This document shows, in pieces, positions 7,330-8,738 of a stretch of 8,738 nt of DNA. Source of the DNA: an uncultured Porphyromonadaceae bacterium (GTDB taxonomy: Bacteria > Bacteroidota > Bacteroidia > Bacteroidales > Muribaculaceae); the NCBI GenBank assembly GCA_905193395.1, contig CAJJOO010000040.1:1-8738 (forward strand), given 5' to 3'. Position 1 is the first letter of the stretch. Every line of letters starts with the position of its first letter. A model generated the notes under the pieces. It was not told the DNA's origin and ran no database searches. It was given only the letters and a program-made list of their open reading frames with translations. Both the position numbers and the translations under genes were made by a program.

Positions 7330-8160
7330 TTAATCAGTATTCCATAATGCATCATAATCTCCTTCATAAGCATCCATTATATCATATTTCACTATACCTC
7401 CCGTATAATGAGATTTTTGCGGTGCTTCAATAACTTCATTGTTTGGTGATATTGCATTTTGCGGCATAGATTTGCTTCTAAAAATCAAATTATCGTTGAT
7501 CTTTCGTCCTTTGATATATTCAGTGGTTTTTTCTCGAATTACAATATAATCGACCCCGGTACCATAAAACGGATATATATTTGCATATTTATCTGAACCG
7601 TATATTACTTTCCCATACATATCAATAATTGCCCTTTTTGTACCTGTGGATAATTCGTGTTCATAACTCCTACTTACTAGAGCGTGGTTCTCATCATATC
7701 CCCATATTTTTTTATATGTGCCGAACTCAACTAAAACACGTTGAGTTTTGGCTTCCAAAACTCGCCATTGATTAATCTCATTTTTCACTACGAATAATGG
7801 TTTTGAAGTTCTTATCGGCGGTATTATTTCGTCATAATTAACATCAATAAGAATATTCAGATTTTCATCTACTACTCCCACTTTATCCCCGACCCTTACT
7901 AAAAAGTATGGGTCGTTATTATACGAACCATCTTTTCTGAAATATTGGAAACTCCCTCCATAAGCACAGTCATCTACGTTGTTGAAGAATTTATGGGCTT
8001 TCTCCTTTGCATTCTTCATATCATCTTTTACAATAGGCAAATCTGAAGCAACACCAAGTATCGCTTCAAATAAAATTTCATAAATATACTCCTTATGGAG
8101 CATATGTAACGGACTTTTTGCAGAAAAAGGGCCAATATATTGTCTTATCTTGAATAACAT
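7330..8160 (-). CDS. Uncharacterised protein with degenerate WG (KWG)-like beta repeats
   Basis: The product has 276 residues and no signal peptide or membrane helix. An N-terminal part of about 80 residues looks helical (LHKEYIYEILFEAILGV; DDMKNAKEKAHKFFNNV). From about residue 84, roughly three degenerate repeats of 35-42 residues resemble WG repeats: YFLVRVGDKVGVVDENLNI (84-120), LFVVKNEINQWRVLEAKTQ (121-157) and a copy with KRAIIDMYGKVI (158-200). The usual Trp-Gly of the WG signature is replaced (KVGVVDENL for KWGYIDKNG), so the family link is moderate. WG-repeat proteins are often of unknown function. The ATG at 8160 is preferred; an in-frame TTG at 8181 would add seven residues but lies within or before the predicted promoter. 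AT-rich composition and codon choice differ strongly from the genes on the left, suggesting transfer. The neighbouring IS30 gene points the same way. Confidence 0.7.
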   Translation of the reverse strand: MLFKIRQYIGPFSAKSPLHMLHKEYIYEILFEAILGVASDLPIVKDDMKNAKEKAHKFFNNVDDCAYGGSFQYFRKDGSYNNDPYFLVRVGDKVGVVDENLNILIDVNYDEIIPPIRTSKPLFVVKNEINQWRVLEAKTQRVLVEFGTYKKIWGYDENHALVSRSYEHELSTGTKRAIIDMYGKVIYGSDKYANIYPFYGTGVDYIVIREKTTEYIKGRKINDNLIFRSKSMPQNAISPNNEVIEAPQKSHYTGGIVKYDIMDAYEGDYDALWNTD

Positions 8161-8178
8161 GATTTGAATATTAGACAA

Positions 8179-8186
8179 CAAATTTA
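8179..8186 (-). promoter_or_regulatory. Possible -7 promoter box for the WG-like gene
   Basis: On the minus strand TAAATTTG fits the Bacteroidota TAnnTTTG consensus, 18 bases before the ATG at 8160. It would place the transcript start near 8173 with a very short leader. No TTTG -33 element is found at the expected distance. A second match, TAATTTTG (minus strand, 8272-8265), lies within the candidate IS end and could be an outward promoter; its TTTG is too far away to serve as the -33 of this box. Confidence 0.35.
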
Positions 8187-8247
8187 CAAAAAATCCATGA
8201 CTTTTAGCGGCTTCCCAACAACTTATTTATAGTGGTAACTGTGCGCA

Positions 8248-8272
8248 GGTTCAACTGGCAAGTGCAAAATTA
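8248..8272. repeat. Candidate terminal inverted repeat of the IS30 element
   Basis: A 25-bp segment, read on the minus strand as TAATTTTGCACTTGCCAGTT followed by GAACC, begins 8 bases after the transposase stop codon. That is where the inverted repeat of an IS30 element should be, and the ACTTG...CAGTTGAA core resembles ends that I associate with Bacteroides IS30 elements. The partner repeat is outside the window, so this is an inference. Confidence 0.4.
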
Positions 8273-8280
8273 GCGATTTG

Positions 8281-8738
8281 TTAGAAGAATTCAGTTTTAG
8301 GAGTTGAAAAGTTGAGTTTTTTACGTGGTCTCATGTTGATTTTACGTCCGACATTGCGGACATAGTTGTCAGAATAGTCATTGAAATTGGATTTTTTAGG
8401 GATGTACTGACGGATGAGTTTGTTCTCGTGTTCCACCGCGCCTTTCTGCCAGGAACAGTAACTGTCGGAAAAATATACCGTCACATCGGCCATTCCTCGC
8501 ATTCTCAGGCCGGCTGTAATGTCAGGATGGGCCGCGAACTCACTGCCATTGTCCGTAGTTATGGTTTTCAGATATTTGCGGTATCCGTATAGCAATCTGA
8601 CGACGGTACGGGCCAGTGGCGCCGCTTTCTTGCCGTGAGGCAGTTTCTCCATAATCACGAAGTTGGTCATGCGTTCCACAAGGACCAGTATGGCATGACC
8701 GTATGCGTCCACAATCAGATCCATCTCAAAGTCTCCGA
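8281..8738 (-). CDS. IS30 family transposase, C-terminal DDE domain (5' part beyond window)
   Basis: The frame is open to the window edge and enters as GDFEMDLIVDAYG, the start of the IS30 catalytic domain; the N-terminal helix-turn-helix lies outside. The enzyme cuts and joins the element's ends through a DDE triad. The three acids are visible: Asp at 8719-8721 (EMD), Asp at 8551-8553 (TTDNGSEF) and Glu at 8431-8433 (GAVEHENKLIRQYIP). The family end KINMRPRKKLNFSTPKTEFF is intact with a normal stop. The second Asp and the Glu have 39 residues between them against the usual 33, because of an additional segment around ITAGLRMRGMAD. The normally conserved HPYSSW is SDSYCSW here. The triad is complete, so the enzyme may be active. 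The gene is less AT-rich than the WG-like gene. Confidence 0.92.
   Translation of the reverse strand, partial: GDFEMDLIVDAYGHAILVLVERMTNFVIMEKLPHGKKAAPLARTVVRLLYGYRKYLKTITTDNGSEFAAHPDITAGLRMRGMADVTVYFSDSYCSWQKGAVEHENKLIRQYIPKKSNFNDYSDNYVRNVGRKINMRPRKKLNFSTPKTEFF

Larger units (their letters stand above)
8248..8738 (-). mobile_element. IS30-family insertion sequence, one end (element continues past window)
   Basis: The element comprises the 3' part of the transposase gene and a candidate terminal inverted repeat just beyond its stop codon. Only one end is in the window, so the second inverted repeat, the target duplication and the full length cannot be seen. The exact outer boundary near 8248 is an estimate. 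The element lies directly upstream of the WG-like gene and points toward it. Confidence 0.65.

Noticed and set aside
7310..7330. Short stem AGAAT/ATTCT followed by TTATTT as a terminator between the convergent genes
   Set aside because: Five AT-rich pairs are too weak to support a terminator call.
1..8738. Search for CRISPR arrays, tRNA, rRNA and retron-like structures
   Set aside because: No regularly spaced repeats, cloverleaf sequences or long inverted repeats were seen by eye on either strand.

Overview
The window looks like chromosomal DNA from the Bacteroidales (phylum Bacteroidota), from a high-GC genome. The reasons are a DUF3332 lipoprotein, a Bacteroides-type AIR synthase about 390 residues long, A-rich leaders without Shine-Dalgarno sequences, a TAnnTTTG promoter box, and an IS30 transposase of the Bacteroides type. 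A gut family such as Muribaculaceae or Rikenellaceae fits the base composition, but the sequence alone does not settle the family.

Positions 1 to about 6920 are ordinary, high-GC, tightly packed core genome, all on the plus strand. First comes the 3' end of an MgtC/SapB-family membrane protein. It overlaps by 4 bp a Kef-type cation:proton antiporter with C-terminal RCK_C domains, so the two form an ion-homeostasis pair. After a gap carrying a recognisable promoter box come purM (purine synthesis), a DUF3332 lipoprotein, an exported DNA/RNA non-specific endonuclease and mnmE (tRNA wobble-uridine modification). The gaps between these four are 50, 14 and 20 bp, so they are probably cotranscribed although their functions are unrelated.

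Positions 6921 to 8738 are accessory. A 409-bp stretch without a confident gene holds a start-less, protein-like open frame that may be a gene remnant. It is followed on the minus strand by an AT-rich gene for a 276-residue protein resembling degenerate WG/KWG beta-repeat proteins. The window ends inside an IS30-family transposase, also on the minus strand, with a candidate terminal inverted repeat just beyond its stop codon. The sharp fall in GC and the adjacent insertion sequence mark this block as acquired or rearranged DNA downstream of mnmE.

The most unusual details are two insertions in MnmE: a four-unit 9-bp tandem repeat encoding Ser-Asp-X triplets in the GTPase domain, and a Thr/Ala/Pro-rich segment in the C-terminal helical domain. 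A very strong C-over-G bias accompanies them at the 3' end of the gene. I found no convincing evidence of a new multi-gene system.
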